This document shows positions 17,692 to 29,840 of a stretch of DNA of 64,000 nucleotides, piece by piece. Each line of letters begins with the position of its first letter. The stretch's first letter is position 1. This DNA comes from Durusdinium trenchii (taxonomy: Eukaryota > Sar > Dinophyceae > Suessiales > Symbiodiniaceae). The notes below the pieces were generated by a model. The model was not told the DNA's origin and did no database searches. It saw only the letters and a program-made list of their open reading frames with translations. The stretch covers positions 1,005,026 through 1,069,025 of the forward strand of contig CAXAMN010021362.1 of assembly GCA_963970005.1 (NCBI GenBank). Direction: 5' to 3'. Made by a program: the position numbers and the translations under genes.

Positions 17692-17707
17692 GGCTGAACA
17701 AACAGCC
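17692..17707 (+). other. Small hairpin before the 3' LTR where a polypurine tract is expected
   Basis: GGCTG-AACAAA-CAGCC forms a 5-bp stem 13 bp before the LTR. The bases directly upstream of 17721 (CCCTTTTTGCACCCG) are not purine-rich on the plus strand, so no ordinary polypurine tract is present. Confidence 0.3.
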
Positions 17708-17720
17708 CTTTTTGCACCCG

Positions 17721-17949
17721 TGTGAGTTGTGTGCTACACAACATAGAATTTGAAGTGTGCTACACAACATAGAATTTGAACATGAAACCTTGAACTCGCG
17801 CGCCGCCTCAAAACACAGGGCGGGCCGCGTACGCACTCGAGCGATGGCTTGAAAACGGCCGTTGGTTTGCGGCCCTTCCGTTCAACGATTTTGTCTAGGA
17901 CTTCGTGCACCTAGCTTCGGTTCGTGGTTTGCTCCCCACGTTACCAACA
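17721..17949 (+). repeat. 3' LTR of the Copia element
   Basis: 229 bp, identical by eye to the 5' LTR, including the 26-bp tandem duplication (17729-17780). It ends CA at 17949, followed by the ATTCC duplication. Confidence 0.93.
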
Positions 17950-17954
17950 ATTCC
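17950..17954 (+). repeat. Target-site duplication, right copy (ATTCC)
   Basis: Matches 9591-9595 exactly and abuts the CA end of the right LTR, which fixes the element boundaries. Confidence 0.9.
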
Positions 17955-19772
17955 CATCTTGGCTGACATGCCCAGGTGAGTGACCTTGCTGTTAACCGGC
18001 TCCGGTGAATTCCTGCTGGCTTCAATCGGCCTACCCCCTACCCAGCCCTTACTTTTGGAGAGGAAAATGGATCTTTCCACGCTTCAACCCAAATGCCACC
18101 GAATTCTTCGATCTTGCCTCCCCATGTGGCTAGGCCTGCCAGCCTCTGCTGGTTTTGGATCCAGCGGACCGGCACAAGGGGCGTCAGCTCCCCACCGGTG
18201 CGCCGGTCACCCTCGGGCACCTGTTCCGAGCGTCTCCGGCACCTTCTGCTTGTTGTACTTCCGCATCGACGCCTCTCCGGCGGAGCCAACCCGCAGGGAC
18301 CGCGTCAAACGACGACGGCACGGAGCGCGGAGAGTCGGACGGAACCGCGGGACGAAAGGGTGACAAGCGGGTTGCGAAAGGGTGACATCCATGGGTTCGT
18401 GCAAATGTCAGTCATTGAGATGTCGTGAGATGTCTGGCACCTGTGTCTGGCGCATATTCCTCACATATCATGAAACTATTATGGGGAGATCATGGTGTCA
18501 TGATGACATCTCACAGGCCGAGGAGTCTGACGTCCTCCTCAGGCAAGGAATCTAACACCTCCTTGCTTGCCAAACACCCGCAATTGTTTCGTCTCATGAG
18601 GCTTCATCTTCCCAACATCGTCCCAACATTTTAACAGGGAGCCACCGTCCCAACAGGGTCACTCAGCACCACACCACGGAGTCCAGCGGTGGTGAAGAAA
18701 CGCAGGACGCGGCCTTCCTTTATCGAAGGGATGCCCGGAGCAAAACCGGGGCAAGGAAAAGTCATCGACCTGTTTTTTTAAATCAACCCAGGCAAAGTCA
18801 TGCGCCAAAACTCCTTATTTATTTCCTAAGCAAATTGTCTCAGGTTGAGTCTGAGATGGACTTTTGGATGTTTCCTCCGCCCAAAAGACCTCTCTCACAG
18901 ACCTCCCAAAGTTCTTCCACTCAGGCAGGGCCCGAAAAAGACTCCGCACCGCAGCTTGTGTCCGGTGGAAAATCCGTGTTGTGGGGCTCGGTGGGACGTA
19001 GGCCCATCTGGCCTTCAGGCCGTCCGACGCCTTGCTCTCCGTGCTCTCCGCGCGGCTGTCCGACGCCCTGCCTTGTCGGAGGAGCTCACCTTCGTGAGGA
19101 GCTCGTTCGCCGCGGAGCTGATCCACTCCTGCACTGAGGAGCGGAGGGATCTAAAGCCCACACCATTGATTCAAGGGGCCTGAATCCCGAAAATAAAAAG
19201 ATAAAAATAACAATAAAACATGAGACGTTGCATGATGTTGCTCAGGATTTCAGAAAACCCATAGGTTTTTGGATGTTTTTGGGGTCTAAAGCCATGGTTT
19301 CCTGTAAATGCTCCCGAAAACCAATGGATATATTACACTCATCACCGGCGCCGCTTCGGCTTAAGGCTAACCTGATATGTCGACTTACAAACAGCCAAGT
19401 GAGACCCATGCTGCTCTGGAGTCCTCCTTTAAAATCACCCCCTGCGAAGATCAAACATCCACTAAAACCCCTTTGGTTGGAGCGTCTCCCTACAAAAGTA
19501 AACACCCTATTAGGCCCTATCACATGTTGGTCATATCACAGATTGTGGAAGCTACAGGGTTGCAGACTGTGTCAGACCCCGTAACGTGCGACCCCGTGCG
19601 ATGGAATACTATGGAGTTGTTGGAAGGAGCGTTCAGTAGTTTCTGTCATTCTGGAGTTCACCTGTCATCTTCATGCCTTAATCTTCCCAGAACCTTCCAA
19701 TCACTGAGTTTGACCCCACCTGGGAGTCAGAATCCACTGCCGGGGGTTCAGTCATTTTCCTCGTTCCAAAAG
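17955..19772. other. Intergenic or intronic stretch with a GC-rich island
   Basis: A GC-rich island at about 18130-18400 is open in several frames; one plus-strand reading (LPTGAPVTLGHLFRASP) ends at a possible donor near GTGACA. A second island lies at 18980-19140. No function is recognised and no splice-consistent model was made. Confidence 0.25.
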
Positions 19773-19896
19773 GTCTCACCCCGCAAGGACCTTCTTGAAG
19801 CAAGACACCAAACGCGCCCAAAAGACCCCGGACTCCGAGAGCGCCTCAAAAGTATTCGTCAGTTTCCTCAGGGCAATGGAGTCAGCTGAGGCGAAG
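19773..19896 (+). CDS. Candidate internal exon, unknown gene
   Basis: A pyrimidine-rich acceptor (TTTTCCTCGTTCCAAAAG) precedes 19773 and a donor (GCGAAG then GTTTAC) follows 19896. The 124-nt exon reads one base plus 41 codons without stops: FLKQDTKRAQKTPDSESASK, then VFVSFLRAMESAEAK. The composition (charged, helical) fits a real soluble protein. No family recognised and no neighbouring exon assigned. Confidence 0.35.
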
Positions 19897-20999
19897 GTTT
19901 ACAATTTGGGGCTATGCAAGTGTACCTCATGGTATTCTGCATATCAGTTTCTTCAACGATCTTCAGCCATCCTCAACCATCTTAAGCCAAGCCAATCCAG
20001 TGACTTCCACACCAAACAGTCAGTGAAGTTGCTGATTTCCATACATGAACCATTCAGATCCTGAGAACTTAGCAGCTAACATCCCCTGGACTAAACGTCC
20101 ATCCATCCTTCTTTTTCGCTTCGTTCTCTGTTCCCGATGATCCGTGCACGTCCCCCCCAAAGCAAACGGGTGGAACGAAAAACCCTCGCCGCACCGCCGC
20201 ACAGCTCCACCAGGCGTCGTGTGTCCTGTCTCGCCGGCCTCTTGGCAGGCCGCCACGTCGGAGTCCTGTGGGTGCACCGCGGCGGAAAGGAGGTTGATAA
20301 GGACCGGCTTCGGTGAAGATCTCTCAGTTTGGAGGAGCGAAGAATCCGTGCCGGGTCACTCCCAGACTGCGAAGGTGTCGGGTGATCCACGCCGCGCACA
20401 AAGATTGTGTAACAACATCTCATGTTTTGTGTCTTGGGCCCTCAAATGTGATGTGCTTCTCCTTGCTTTGTGAGGCTTGGCGTTTTGAATCAAGTCGAGA
20501 CATGTTACGGAAGTCATGCTCGATCCCGTGCGTGGTGAAGCATGAGGCATGAGGGATTCGGGCTTTTTCGCCGCCCGGAAACCACAGCGTCCAGTAAACA
20601 AGTCCCTCGAAATCCAGGAAACGACGACGTTTTTGGGGCACCACCCACCCGTTCGGCTTCAGGACATTCCGCGTCACGCGGGTCACCGTTCGTCAGGACC
20701 GTTTGAAAAAATGGATTAAATTCAGCAAGCGGGAGGGGGGGCGGGGGAGGGCTGCGCCTCCCCGGCAATGAAAACAAAGTATAGTCAGCATACCGGCACT
20801 GAGAGCAAGCGCCGGAATTTACAGGTCTGCACCGTCGGACCAGCACTTTTCTCATCTAAATTCTACCTCTGGGTCGCTTAGTTACAAACGGCTTGCACCT
20901 TCCTCCTCTATATTTGACCCTCAAAGGCCACAAGCCACACGCCTCGTCCTTGCTTCCTTCCTGCCTTCCTTCCTTCCCTCCTTCTTTCCTTCGCATAGG
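19897..20999. other. No gene recognised; pyrimidine-rich tract at the right edge
   Basis: A GC-rich island at 20150-20380 is open on both strands (plus: QTGGTKNPRRTAAQLHQAS up to a possible donor near 20292). A minus-strand segment near 20480-20690 reads QKRRRFLDFEGLVYWTLWF and may be an exon. Both are unsupported by splice phase. A (CCTT)n-like tract lies at 20948-20994. Confidence 0.25.
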
Positions 21000-21000
21000 C

Positions 21001-21318
21001 TAGAAAGCCACGAAAGCCACAAGCCACAAAAGCAAAAAGCCACAGAAGCCACGAAAGCTACGAAAGCCACGAAAGCCAAAAGCCACACAGAATCCAGAAG
21101 CCACGAAAGCCACGAAAGCCAAAAGCCACAGAAGCCACGAAGGCCAAAAGCCACGAAAGCCAAAAGCCACAGAAGCCACGAAAGCTACGAAAGCCACAGA
21201 AGCCAGACGCCACGAAAGCAACGAAAGCCACGAAAGCCACGAAAGCCAAAAGCCACAGAAGCCAGAAGCCACGAAAGCCACGAAAGCCAAAAGCCGCAGA
21301 AGCCAGAAGCCACGAAAA
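21001..21318. repeat. Minisatellite of about 9-bp units (GAAAGCCAC-type)
   Basis: About 320 bp of imperfect tandem units built from GAAAGCCAC, GAAGCCAC and AAAAGCCACA. Because the unit is a multiple of three without stop codons, the minus strand is open in all frames and gives repetitive Phe/Trp/Val/Leu peptides (WLSWLLAFVAFVA); this is a composition artefact, not a gene. Confidence 0.85.
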
Positions 21319-21688
21319 ACAAACATAAATTCAATGGCCCTCCCTTCAAAAGGCCACAAAAAGTGGACCGTTCGCTGGTTAGATTGGTCTCCCACTTGTC
21401 TTTTCGATGCCCAATTTCTCTCCACTTTGTCAACTAATTCTGGCCAGGTTGTGGATGTCCACCAGAACGCTTTTCCTCTCTCAACCCCCCCAAAAACCTG
21501 CAAAAAAGGGACATCCATCAACCCCCAAATGGCTCAAAACCGCGGGAATCCCCTCCTCGCGCGAGCGGAGAAAAAAAGGAAACAGTCCACGCATTCCACG
21601 CTTTCCCCACTTTGGTCCATGTGCGCCTTCCGCGATTTTTTCCACATGATCCACGTATTGTTTTCCACGTGTTGTCCCTGTTTTCAGC

Positions 21689-21824
21689 CTGGGGCGGGAC
21701 TGGCAGCTTGCAGGCGCTCTTCATGTCCTTGACGAGCGAGGTGGCGGTATCCATGGCATCCTGCCGGACAGTCTCTCCGCCGTCGAAGTACTCAGCGCGG
21801 GACAGGACTGAGTGCCGCCGGATC
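21689..21824 (-). CDS. Candidate internal exon, unknown gene, GC donor
   Basis: Minus-strand 136-nt exon: acceptor CACAGCCAAACCAG before 21824, then one base and 45 codons (IRRHSVLSRAEYFDGGETVR, QDAMDTATSLVKDMKSACKL). It ends CCCCAG followed by GCTGAA, a GC-type donor of the kind used in dinoflagellates. Amphipathic helical composition argues for a real protein. The family is not recognised and flanking exons were not found. Confidence 0.4.
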
Positions 21825-24679
21825 CTGGTTTGGCTGTGTTTTTTGGGAAGTGAACGACAAAAAGGATGGTGCAACAAAAATTAGATTCCTTTTTTCCACC
21901 GCGGAAGTAAATACCCTCACAAGCCATGCAGCTTTTTGCATGCTTTCTTACTCTTCAAAAATCCCCCAAAACGGTCATCAACCTGCCGTCCCTCCACGGA
22001 CGGCGATAGAAGCCACCCCGCGCACCATCGCCCTAGGTCGGCCCGATGAGGTCGGCCCAGTTCGCTTTCGTTTAGGTGTGGCGATGCCGACCGGTTGACC
22101 TACCTGGTGTCGGTCTAACTCACTTTCCTTACATGGTGGAGCGGGGCTCTATATAGGTCTTGACCCATCCCCATATCAGTTCTTGAAAGTTTGGGGAAGA
22201 GTATCAACAATCAACAAAACCTTTCTCGAGCTCGCTCCAACCAAGAGCCACCGGGACGCTTGGTGTTCCAACAGTCTCTCCTTTCTAGCTTCAGGAACTC
22301 CAGATTTGCTTCAAGCATTCGAGGAGCATGCCACATCACCGTCCCCCTGCATGCCACGCGCATGCCACACGCCTGCAACTGGGTCAAAGAGGACGAGAGG
22401 CCCACCGTGGACAAGCCCGCCTTGACCTCATCGACTCGCCGCGACGCATCGACTCTGGTCGACGCACGGCAGAAACGTCCAGGTGCAGGCGCCGGTGAGT
22501 TGCGCAAGAGCATGGTTTCAAACGATGGCGGTAACTCCCGTCGACAAGTAGGTCAAGATGACATTTTACATGAGAAAGAAATGGTTTTACATGTGCGTTT
22601 TCTCTTGAAATGGTTCGATAGGAATGAATGAAACCAGAGAGCTCATGGAACGACAGAACGAGAAAAACATGGTGTTTGTTGCCTACTCCAAAACCAAAAG
22701 GATCCACAAAAACCCATGTGAGCGAAAAAGGGCTCACGATCTTAAGCCAGCATCAAGATTGGAGTCTAAACCTAAGTGTTTCAGATCTCAATGTGTCCCT
22801 ACCCAGCCATCCATTCACATTGAAAGATGTTAACATATGCAACCGCGGCTGGGTGATTCTTCAAGTGGCACAAACCACACAAATGACCCACCCAACCAGG
22901 GCACTCCGCACCAGCGCGGAAGGGCACTGGGCAGCCCGACAGTCTTGACGCCCTTCTCCAACTCAGACTGCAGGGCACTAAACACGTGGCCTAAACGGCG
23001 ATGCGCCGGGGTAGGGGCGGCGCCACGGGCGAACGGCGCAGACTGAACAACGAGACAAGAGCGCGGCTGCCGGTGGCTTTGCGTTGCTGTTTCCCACGAT
23101 GTCCTACCCAGATCGATCCATTTGGTTTGGCGAATTCATAAGGAGGATTCCCTCTTCTTGACTTAACCTCTATATATAATACAGTAATTACTAATTGAGT
23201 TTCAGCACTCAAGTCATACCCAGCAATTGCATCAAATGGCCAAGGGAATTCATCAGAAGGGTGGACCCTCTTCCTCGAAGCCTTGTGATCTTTGGAGCAG
23301 TGCAAGGAAAGGGTTCCATTAAGTCCTCAATTGGCCCAAGTGGCTCCTGTGATACCGACGACAGGTGAAGCGACGACCTGAAGGTGGCGGTGAAGATTGC
23401 TGCCCACGGGTGGGGCTTCCACACTGATCCTGCCACGGTTTGCCACCCACACAGGGGGAAAAGTCACACCGTATATGAAGCAGTGATTGATCGCACCAGT
23501 TGCCTGGTGAAGGACAAAAAAAAAAACGCCACCACCCAGCCAGCATTCCAGCCACCGAAATCGGGCTTTGAGGTCAAGAGGCTCAGCTTCTTGTTGCTGT
23601 CTTTTGTGCAGGCATTGACGTTGAACTTGCCACTCAAGCTTTTGCCCAAGGACTTCTTCGACGACTTCACCTCCTGGCGAACTGAAGCATCGACGATAGT
23701 AGGAGTGGCAGGAGCGACGAGGCGGAGAGAGTGCAAACTGGAGGCCTCAAAGATCAACGTCCCACGGGGCCGCAGAAAAGCATTTGTGGAGAGCCGACTG
23801 GAACACCCATGCACGACAACAAAAAGAGTTCTCTGAAGTATGTTCTCCTCAGTTTGGAAGAAAAGGGCAAGGGAAACGGGCTACTTGACCCTTCGTGCAC
23901 GCATTCACCAAGAACCAGCTTTGGTAGACTCCCTTTGCCGAGACCGACCCTTCGGTCTTCCGGTTCGGCGGCGAACGGCGCATTTCCTTGACAGTGCTTT
24001 CGCAAATCCAAGGAAGCACATCGAAACCTCAACAACCAAACACCACTTTGGGTTGTTCCAATACGACTCTGCTTGAGATCCACACCATGTACCGACGGGA
24101 CTGACCAGTCCACGTGGACCGGCGCCGGGGGTGCGCCGCTTCGCTCGCTTCAGCGAAGGCACGGCGTCCACCGCGTCCGCGGCGTCTTGCAGCGTCGTAA
24201 CGGCCATGTTGAGGCCCATCTGAGCCTCACCCGGGTCGGGGGTGAGGATGGCACGGTGGCGGCCGGGGTGCCTGGTGCGTGAGGTCCAACGGTTTGGCCA
24301 ACGGATTTTTCATTGCTTAGAGTACCAGAACAAAGTGAAAACACCGTTAACCCAAGCTGCAGTACTCCAGGATTAAATGGGTTTAGCCTCAATTGAGCCT
24401 CAATGGGTCAGCAACTTCCGTGCTGGGGACTTCATCACCGACCTCCATGGGGGATGAACGTGCCGACGAAAAGGTCGTGGTTTTTCGCGGTGTTTATCTT
24501 GGCCCAAATCCGTAGGGATGCCCCCTTTGAAGCAATTGACTTAAAATGCGTTGGTCTTTTTGCGATTGGGATTCTCATGTGTCCTTTCTTTGGGTAAAAT
24601 GACGGCCATCACATGCGTGTTGCCCTGACAGTGCGCCACAATAAAAACGAAAAAACAGAACTCCCAATCGCGAGGCCAC
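21825..24679. other. Non-coding stretch; no gene supported
   Basis: Contains CACGAAAG-like and AT-rich sequence, a T/C-rich tract, and a candidate coding patch on the minus strand at about 23630-23800 (IVDASVRQEVKSSKKSLGKS) without confident splice sites. One copy of a dispersed repeat lies at 24049-24090. Confidence 0.25.
24049..24090 (+). repeat. Dispersed repeat copy A (GGTTGTTCCAAT ... GCTTGAGATCC)
   Basis: Shares GGTTGTTCCAATA and, after a short variable gap, TGCTTGAGATCC with 43138-43172. Both copies are preceded by a complementary AACAACCA- or AACCAAAC-type sequence, so each can fold into a hairpin ahead of the conserved tail. Confidence 0.5.
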
Positions 24680-24890
24680 CCAAATCGCCGCGTTCGCTGG
24701 ATTCTGCGTCTGCCGATGACTCGTTCGCGCGCGCGCAGGTTCCTTCGGACTCGCGGGCTCGCGGGTTCGGCGGCGGACTGCGCCCAGGGGCCATGAAGCC
24801 CGGGATGCCCTCCTTGGTGTCCACCCCGTTCTCTTTCAGCTCCTTGAGAGCAGCCTGTATCATTCGCCACGGGTCACGAAGCGGTGTTTC
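24680..24890 (-). CDS. Candidate exon, unknown gene
   Basis: The minus-strand frame reads TPLRDPWRMIQAALKELKEN, GVDTKEGIPGFMAPGRSPPP, then a Ser/Glu-rich stretch (ANESSADAESSERGDLG) up to a possible GT donor at 24678-24679. A helical start followed by a disordered acidic stretch looks like real protein. The 5' boundary is not defined and no family is recognised. Confidence 0.3.
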
Positions 24891-27800
24891 GGTGAGGAGA
24901 AGCAGAAGAACGCACAGGAACCGGCCGTGCCACGGCTTTTTGCTTAAGAACAGGAACCGGTCAGCCGTACCTTGTGTGTATTGATCTCGAGGTGTATGGA
25001 TGAGATGCAAGAGGGAGAATAGACAGTGGTGTTCAGGAAGCATGTTGAGGAGGCTCGTTCTGGTGGTTGGTAAGGCCGTTGACTCTTGGTCTTTCTATAG
25101 GTCGAGTGACACATGTGTTACTTAGAAGCGGGTGTTTCGTGGTTGTCTGGCTTTGAGCAGTAGGAGCGCAGCCTTCAGGAGGATGTTACATTTCATGGTT
25201 GGAAAGGGTCCTTCAATCATCTGGTATATCTGCCACACTCAAAAATTCCTAATCCTAACTGTCCACTGGCTAAATTGAGATCCCAATGTCACGTTCGGAC
25301 ATGGTATTCGTATTATCCCTGCTCACAAGGTTCAGTGAACGGTTGATTACATTCCGTTTATGTTGTAGTTTATTACCATACCCAGACCATCCGTGCATGG
25401 AAATAGTTGCACTACACATTTACCCCATGTATGACCCTATTTTTATTTTCAAAAAAATCCCTGCGTGGATGGTCGGGGATAAAGGTTAAGTGTAATATAC
25501 TGTTGCATACATTGTGCGTCTCTACATTTATTCCTCACCCCCACCTTCTCCAAGTTGCTTGTCTTTCACACCCAGGAAGGCAATCCCTATCCGAACGACC
25601 TCTGAGGGTCTTGCACATCTTCCAAACGACCCAAAAAAATCAAGCCCACTGGCTGAAGGAATTGCAAAAAACTGAAAAAAAAAAACACAGAACAGCAGGA
25701 TGATTTCAGCTGTTCCATGACAAAACATCCTCTGCAAATCGAATTGACAAGTCATGTGGTCAAGGTCCATCTTCATCCTCCTTCAGTGGGGAATATATAT
25801 ATATATATGTCTACATCGGCTCTACCTCAAAGCCCCAGGTCAAAGCCCTACCTCAATCCCTGCCCCATCCGGTTGGCCCCGGCATGCTCCGGTCTCGGTG
25901 TCCCACCAGGTTCTTCTGCAAAAGTGTGCTCTGCTCGCATTCCTCCGCCACCAGAAGTGCCGGCGCCAAGAGGAGCACTGCGAGCTTCATGGCGCAGCGC
26001 GAGGTGAAGCTTCGCGTTCGGATGAAAGGAGCAGTTCAGTCACAGGCTGCAGCACCGGCTTTTTGGGTCGCTCCAGGCTGGCGGATCAATAAAGAACAGC
26101 TAGGCTGGGTACCTCCAGTGGTTTTCAGGGTCTATGATCATCTGCAGGGGGGTTATTCCAATGCAAATCCGTTTCCGTTCTGAGTTCCCATCCGCCCAAC
26201 AGAAATGGGGAACCCGATCCCCCGCCGAAAAGAAGAAGCTCAACTCGTGGGCCTCTGGATCCCATCGCTGACGTGAAAAACCGGTCCAAGGCTTGGCAGA
26301 AAGAATGTCACGAAAAGAATTTCTCAAAATAAACAGAGGTGTATCATGTATCACTAATTATATCAATCTATCTCAGGTAGTGTCAGTCTGTTTTTCTCAG
26401 AGCAGATGTTGGTGTTTGGAGCCCTCCAGTGTTGGATCATACTGTCCAGGCCAATTCACTTCTGGCTGGATTTTCGTGGTCCATGAAGAATTTATGCTTC
26501 GAATTACGAGCAACCATTGTTTTGCACGACCAATCGTGCCAGGTCATCCGCAAATTCTTCTTCAGGCATTTGTTACTCTGTAGTGGGGTGTGCTGCCACT
26601 GGCTCAGTGCCAGCGCAACAAAAGACAGCTTGTCATCGACTTCGCTGTGAGTCTATGGCCCCCTACGGCTCATGGCCATGCGCTCCATGCGCATGCTGTG
26701 CCTGGAGTCGATGGGGGGTGTCGACCCGGTGTTACTCCCCTCCGGTGCCGGTGCGTGAAGACCCCGGAATCGGCCAGAATTTAGAACTTTTAGAGGCTTA
26801 GACCCATGCCGTGCCGGTGTGTGTGTCTTTCATTTTTGGAAGCTTTCATGCACGATCGATGACGGAGAATGCCAAAAAACGAGTCCGTTTTTGGGGGGAT
26901 GTTCAGGGAATCACGGATTCGTTGAAAGGATTTCCTCTGGTCTGCAACATCTTCTTCCCAAACAAAAGGTCACGTCTGCACCAGGCGCTCCGAAACCGTC
27001 TCCATCCGGCCTTGGCGTCCGGATTCGCCACCGCTTGGACTTGAACCACGCGCTACGGGCCGTGCGCGGGCACGTGCTGTCACGTGCCAGGCGGTAGAAT
27101 TGGGTCGGGTGTTGATGGGTCGTTTTTCGTGTCACACTTGGAGCCTTCGGAGCCGTGACGTGAGCCGATTGGGGTCGTTTATGGCTTCCGGCGTTTCTTG
27201 GAGCTTGCGCAACTGCGCAAGCCTTAGCAACCCGCTCCGACACCATCGTCCCGACACCTGTCATGGTCCCGACACGCAAAGGTCCATCCAATCAGGTCCA
27301 ATCTGCACCGCCAAGGCGGCCGTGCACCGCCCAACCGCCAAGTCCGTCCCTCCATCGCTCTTTTTGGGGGGGCTTGGTGAGTCTGGGATCGGCTGTCTGA
27401 ACCAGAAGTCCTTTTTGGTCCAGTTCCATGCCCAAATCCGAAGCAAAAGTGCCTGGCAGTGGCTTCAACCTAGGGGGGCTTCAACCTTGCCGAAGAAGAT
27501 GGCGGCCCAAATGTGTGGCCTGAAATGCACTGCACACCAAAAAAAACCGCCTGAACCGACGAACCAAGCCGGAAAGACCTCCCGGTGGTTCGGCTGCTCC
27601 TCATGCAACACAAAGCCTCGACATGGCTTCCGGGGCAACGTGTGTGACACGAGGTGACACGAGTCACTCCCGAAGGCTGCACTGCTTCAAACACGACACG
27701 AGAAGGTCATCGTTTCTTTTTAGGGGGTGACACGAGCATCTTGGGCAACAAATAGGCGAACTGGTCGGCATTCATACTGATCATACTCATGAACAGTAGT

Positions 27801-29500
27801 CGGCAGTTTCAGCCACTGGCGCAGTTTTCAGCCACTTCTGATTTTCATCGGCTGGAGCTGGAGTTGTTCAACGTCGCAAGACTACGTCCCACGTCCAATG
27901 AGACTTCTCGCTCCAACGTCGTCAGAACCTCCGCCCGGCAGTCCATATATCCTCCATATCATTGGGGTATATCATGGGCGCAGTGGATGATGGTGGCGGC
28001 AGGCCCTTTTGTTCCTGAAATTGTAATTGTTTGCCGACTGGTACGGGTCATAGGACAAACCCAATCCATATCGAGATAAGCTCTGCTTGGATCCATTCAC
28101 AAGTTGGAGCCTCTGAAGGCCTCGGCCAAGATATTCCAGACGCCCCAATGTCGGACTTGAAGGCAGTTGGGCCAAATCACTCTCTCCAACTTCTGATTGA
28201 AGCAAGTGCCAAATGAAATGCTTTTCAGACAATGCGACATGCCAATCAAACAATGACAACAAATCAATCATGCTTTTGCGCAATGACAACAAATCCTCCA
28301 TTCTAGTATCTTCATCCATCATGAACCACCAATCCATCATGAAACTACACTCCCGAAAACCAACATGGACCCTGAGAATGGCACCCTGAAAGACTGTTTT
28401 CCTTTACAAACATCCGGTGACGATCTCTTTCACCTAAGCGTGGAGATGTTTCTCCCAGTGGGTTGACATGGCCGGAAAGGCCAAGAAATCCTCTACGAAC
28501 AAGGCGTGTCCACCTCCATGATTGTTGGAGGGAAGGCATGCATACTTGCCAAATGGAACCTGAAAAAACCAGCGACCTTTCGGTTGGAGATAACAAAAAA
28601 ACACAAACAGTGGAACACTCATCACGAGAACTTGAACAGGTGCTTTTACTCAATTATGTTCTGTGGAAATGGCCAGTTGGAGGGTCCAGGTGCATTCTCT
28701 GTTGAGCCAGCCTTCAAAAGCTGCACTGGCATGCGCATCTTGTAGTTCCTGCAGCGCTGAAGCTGGTGATCGGGTGGAAAGCTTCGTGGTCGGAAGAGCA
28801 ACCGGACGAGTGCTTGGTGTTTCACCGCCTCTAGGCAATGGGCTTGAGTCCTCCAATGGTTTTCTTTTGGATCTTGATTGGTGTTGTTCTGTTCTTTTAC
28901 ATGTAAAATCATGTAAATGGATTCTGATCTTGATTGTTATTTTCAGTTGTTCTTTATACTGATACTTTTGTTGGTATCTCATCCTTCTTCAAAAGGGTTT
29001 TGGTGTTGTTCTCTAATTTCCGTCTTCAAACACACGGCCAAACACAACCAGACACGGCCGTATCCAATCTCTGACCAATCGTCTTGCTTGGCGTTTTTCG
29101 TTTTCAACGCCCTGGCAGATGACACGAAACAGTCTTGACACGCTGCTTGCTGGATGTGATGTCGAATGAAAGAAAGCTGCCCAGTTCGACGATTTGCTGG
29201 TGACCCCCGAACCCGTTCGTCAGACCATTCTGTTGATAGTCTTTGATTACCAAGGACCCCGACCAAAACCCAGAAGCGCCACGTGTCCGCGTGTCGCCAG
29301 CTATGCTTCTGGTGACGTCCGTCCCTTCGTCAGCCCAGTTGCCGACTGGATGGTGCCAGCGACTGGCTGGTTTACATAGGAGTTCCATCCAGATACACGG
29401 CTGGTATGGGGGGGCGACGCGTCTTTCATCCAGATACACGCGTTGCGCGTCTTTCACGGCTGGTTTACGGTTTACATAGGAGTTCCTTTCTGGTTCTTTC

Positions 29501-29580
29501 GCTAGTAGTAACAAGTGCATCGCTAGTAGTAACAGGTGCCTTACTAGTAGTAACAAGAAGCTATTAGGAACAAGTGCCTT
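29501..29580 (+). repeat. Tandem 21-bp units carrying CTAGTAGTAACA
   Basis: Three to four units: GCTAGTAGTAACAAGTGCAT (29501), GCTAGTAGTAACAGGTGCCT (29522), ACTAGTAGTAACAAGAAGC (29543), and a degenerate fourth (ATTAGGAACAAGTGCCTT). The core CTAGTAG also occurs in the inverted pair at 36501-36553 and 42146-42196. Confidence 0.7.
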
Positions 29581-29736
29581 AAATTAACCTTCATGCGGGT
29601 GGCTTCGTCGACTAAAACTCCCCCCGGACCGGACCGTGGGCACCGGGCGAGTCCCAAAGCCGGGCGGAAACGGTCGACCGAAATGAAAGCGAAGTCAACC
29701 TCCCGAGCCCCAAACCGGTTTGGTTGACAGCCCGAA

Positions 29737-29840
29737 CATATATGTATATATATAATACAATATAATATAGTATAATATCATATAATATAATAAGATTAAT
29801 ATAATATATAGAGAGAGATAGATAGATAGATAGATAGATG
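29737..29840. repeat. AT-rich microsatellite followed by (GATA)n
   Basis: Alternating AT with interspersed ATATAATA, then GAGAGAGATA and six or so GATA units ending near 29840. Simple sequence. Confidence 0.85.

Larger units (their letters stand above)
9596..17949 (+). mobile_element. Ty1/Copia LTR retrotransposon with captured methyltransferase-like domain
   Basis: Two 229-bp LTRs (9596-9824 and 17721-17949) match at every base I compared and have TG...CA ends. The element is flanked by ATTCC on both sides (9591-9595, 17950-17954), a 5-bp target duplication typical of the class. Internal order is primer site, gag, zinc knuckle, aspartic protease, methyltransferase-like domain, DDE integrase, reverse transcriptase, RNase H. 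Integrase before RT defines Copia. The polyprotein is interrupted by an extra C at 10913-10920, a disruption at about 13354-13366, a missing base near 15423, and an in-frame TGA at 17292-17294. Identical LTRs imply a young insertion; the breaks are either recent, inherited from a copy mobilised in trans, or assembly errors. Confidence 0.93.

Noticed and set aside
21000..21521. 173-codon minus frame rich in Phe/Trp/Val suggesting a membrane protein
   Set aside because: Produced by the 9-bp minisatellite; several frames read alike.
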